Origin: Hyphomicrobium sp.
GTDB taxonomy: Bacteria; Pseudomonadota; Alphaproteobacteria; Rhizobiales; Hyphomicrobiaceae
Assembly: GCA_030598645.1 (NCBI GenBank)
Contig: JAUVPN010000151.1
Span: 1 to 6,740 of the forward strand
Reading direction: 5' to 3'
Length of the DNA stretch: 6,740 nt
A program made the position numbers and the translations under genes. Of the stretch, positions 6,228-6,740 are shown one piece after another. How positions within the stretch are numbered: position 1 is the first letter of the stretch; every line of letters begins with the position of its first letter. The notes beneath the pieces are model-generated. The model saw nothing but the letters and a program-made list of their open reading frames with translations. It did no database searches and had not been told where the DNA came from.

Positions 6228-6570
6228 CGGCAAATGTTCCGGCCTGCTGCGACCGTGCCAGGACCTTGAAACCAGTTTTTCATTGCGGAGAGCTTGGCGG
6301 GAGAACGGTTTCATCCTCCGTCATTTGCCTTTTATTGGCGCCCCATTTGAGGACACATAAGTGTGACAATCTAGCCGCTTTGGCGTCGGCCGCGATCCAA
6401 GCTGTTAATCCAATCTTGATCTGGAGAAGGCTAGCGTGTTCAGATCAAGAAAATGGACTCGGGGCCGAGCGAATGGTTATCGGCGCGGCCTCAACTTGTA
6501 GCGGTCCAATGCGGGATCGATCCGGCGCAGGTTGGTGCGAGTTTTCCGAACGAGGGGCGAGACTTTAGGA
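6228..6570 (+). other. 343-base gap between clpP and clpX
   Basis: No credible gene is seen. A 114-codon frame beginning with TTG at 6224, overlapping the clpP stop by four bases and ending at 6568, fills the gap. It uses many rare arginine and leucine codons (AGG, AGA, CTA, TTA), is rich in cysteine, and resembles no family I know. The gap contains GGCAAATG (6229-6236) with its inverted copy CATTTGCC (6322-6329) followed by TTTTATT, the hairpin at 6414-6450, and a palindrome GGATCGATCC (6514-6523). A weak promoter-like pair, TTGGCG (6380-6385) and GTTAAT (6404-6409), could start a separate clpX transcript near the hairpin. Confidence 0.6.
6414..6450 (+). repeat. Inverted repeat / RNA hairpin upstream of clpX
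   Basis: TCTTGATCTG (6414-6423) and CAGATCAAGA (6441-6450) are perfect 10-bp inverted copies. In RNA the stem grows to 12 pairs through G6424-U6440 and A6425-U6439, leaving a 13-base loop. No U tract follows, so it is unlikely to be an intrinsic terminator. It lies about 120 bases before the clpX start and could be a leader structure, a processing site or a protein-binding dyad. Confidence 0.5.
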
Positions 6571-6740
6571 ATGGCTCAAGAGAAAAACACCCTCTACTGC
6601 TCATTCTGCGGCAAGAGCCAGCACGAGGTTCGCAAACTGATCGCAGGCCCGACGGTATTCATCTGCGATGAATGCGTCGAACTATGCATGGACATCATCA
6701 GGGAGGAGAACAAGAACACCCTGGTCAAGTCGCGCGACGG
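6571..6740 (+). CDS. clpX: ATP-dependent Clp protease ATP-binding subunit ClpX, 3' end outside window
   Basis: ClpX is the AAA+ unfoldase that recognises tagged substrates and threads them into ClpP. Only the first 56 codons are present, covering the amino-terminal zinc-binding domain. Cys10, Cys13, Cys32 and Cys35 form CxxC-x18-CxxC, as in [20 protein letters not shown] (8-27) and [10 protein letters not shown] (30-39). This domain dimerises and binds adaptors and some substrates. The following VKSRD (52-56) is where the domain leads into the AAA+ module, which lies outside the window. The ATG at 6571 gives the expected short leader before the first cysteine pair. Its ribosome binding site is unusual: AGGA (6567-6570) touches the ATG, and GAGGGG (6552-6557) is 13 bases away, so translation may be weak or controlled. 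In-frame GTG and TTG codons at 6535 and 6532 are less likely. There is no sign of damage in the visible part. Confidence 0.97.
   Translation, partial: MAQEKNTLYCSFCGKSQHEVRKLIAGPTVFICDECVELCMDIIREENKNTLVKSRD

Noticed and set aside
6322..6346. CCCCATTT at 6339-6346 as a heat-shock promoter -10 element
   Set aside because: No CTTGAA-like element sits at the right distance upstream; the CTTGAAA further left is about 70 bases away.
6224..6568. 114-codon frame filling the clpP-clpX gap
   Set aside because: TTG start, no ribosome binding site of its own, many rare codons, no family resemblance. Its overlap with the clpP stop is suggestive but not enough; conservation in relatives would be needed.

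Overview
This window looks like ordinary chromosomal DNA from an alphaproteobacterium, most likely of the Hyphomicrobiales (Rhizobiales). The basis is the protein sequences and the gene order tRNA-Leu, tig, clpP, clpX. The ClpX amino terminus and the trigger factor start (MQITET...) are close to what I know of that group. The genus cannot be fixed from the sequence alone.

Layout. Bases 1-1533 (+) hold a tight three-gene unit: the 3' part of a crotonase-fold gene of the ECHDC3 type, a VOC-fold (glyoxalase/dioxygenase-like) gene, and a small CoA-binding Rossmann gene. The last two overlap by four bases. A perfect 14-bp stem-loop begins on the last stop codon and separates this unit from a convergent minus-strand pair. 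That pair is a cysteine-synthase-like PLP enzyme (2572-3621) followed by a 3-mercaptopyruvate sulfurtransferase, sseA (1582-2445). A 292-base gap leads to tRNA-Leu(UAG) at 3914-3998. Then come trigger factor (tig, 4092-5462), ClpP protease (clpP, 5577-6227), a 343-base gap, and the first 56 codons of clpX (6571 to the window end).

How the genes work together. Trigger factor receives nascent chains at the ribosome exit. ClpP and ClpX form the ATP-dependent ClpXP protease, so the right side is a protein-folding and protein-turnover locus that is conserved across many Proteobacteria. The minus-strand pair is a sulfur module: the first enzyme probably makes or handles cysteine, and the second moves sulfur from the cysteine-derived 3-mercaptopyruvate to acceptors. 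The left unit involves acyl-CoA or CoA binding, but its substrate is unknown.

I found no mobile element, CRISPR array, phage gene, attachment duplication or clearly new system. The points most worth checking are the crotonase protein lacking both catalytic glutamates, the TAGNT variant of the cysteine synthase substrate loop, and several perfect inverted repeats between genes, above all a hairpin in the clpP-clpX gap. Promoter calls were made by eye and are weak.
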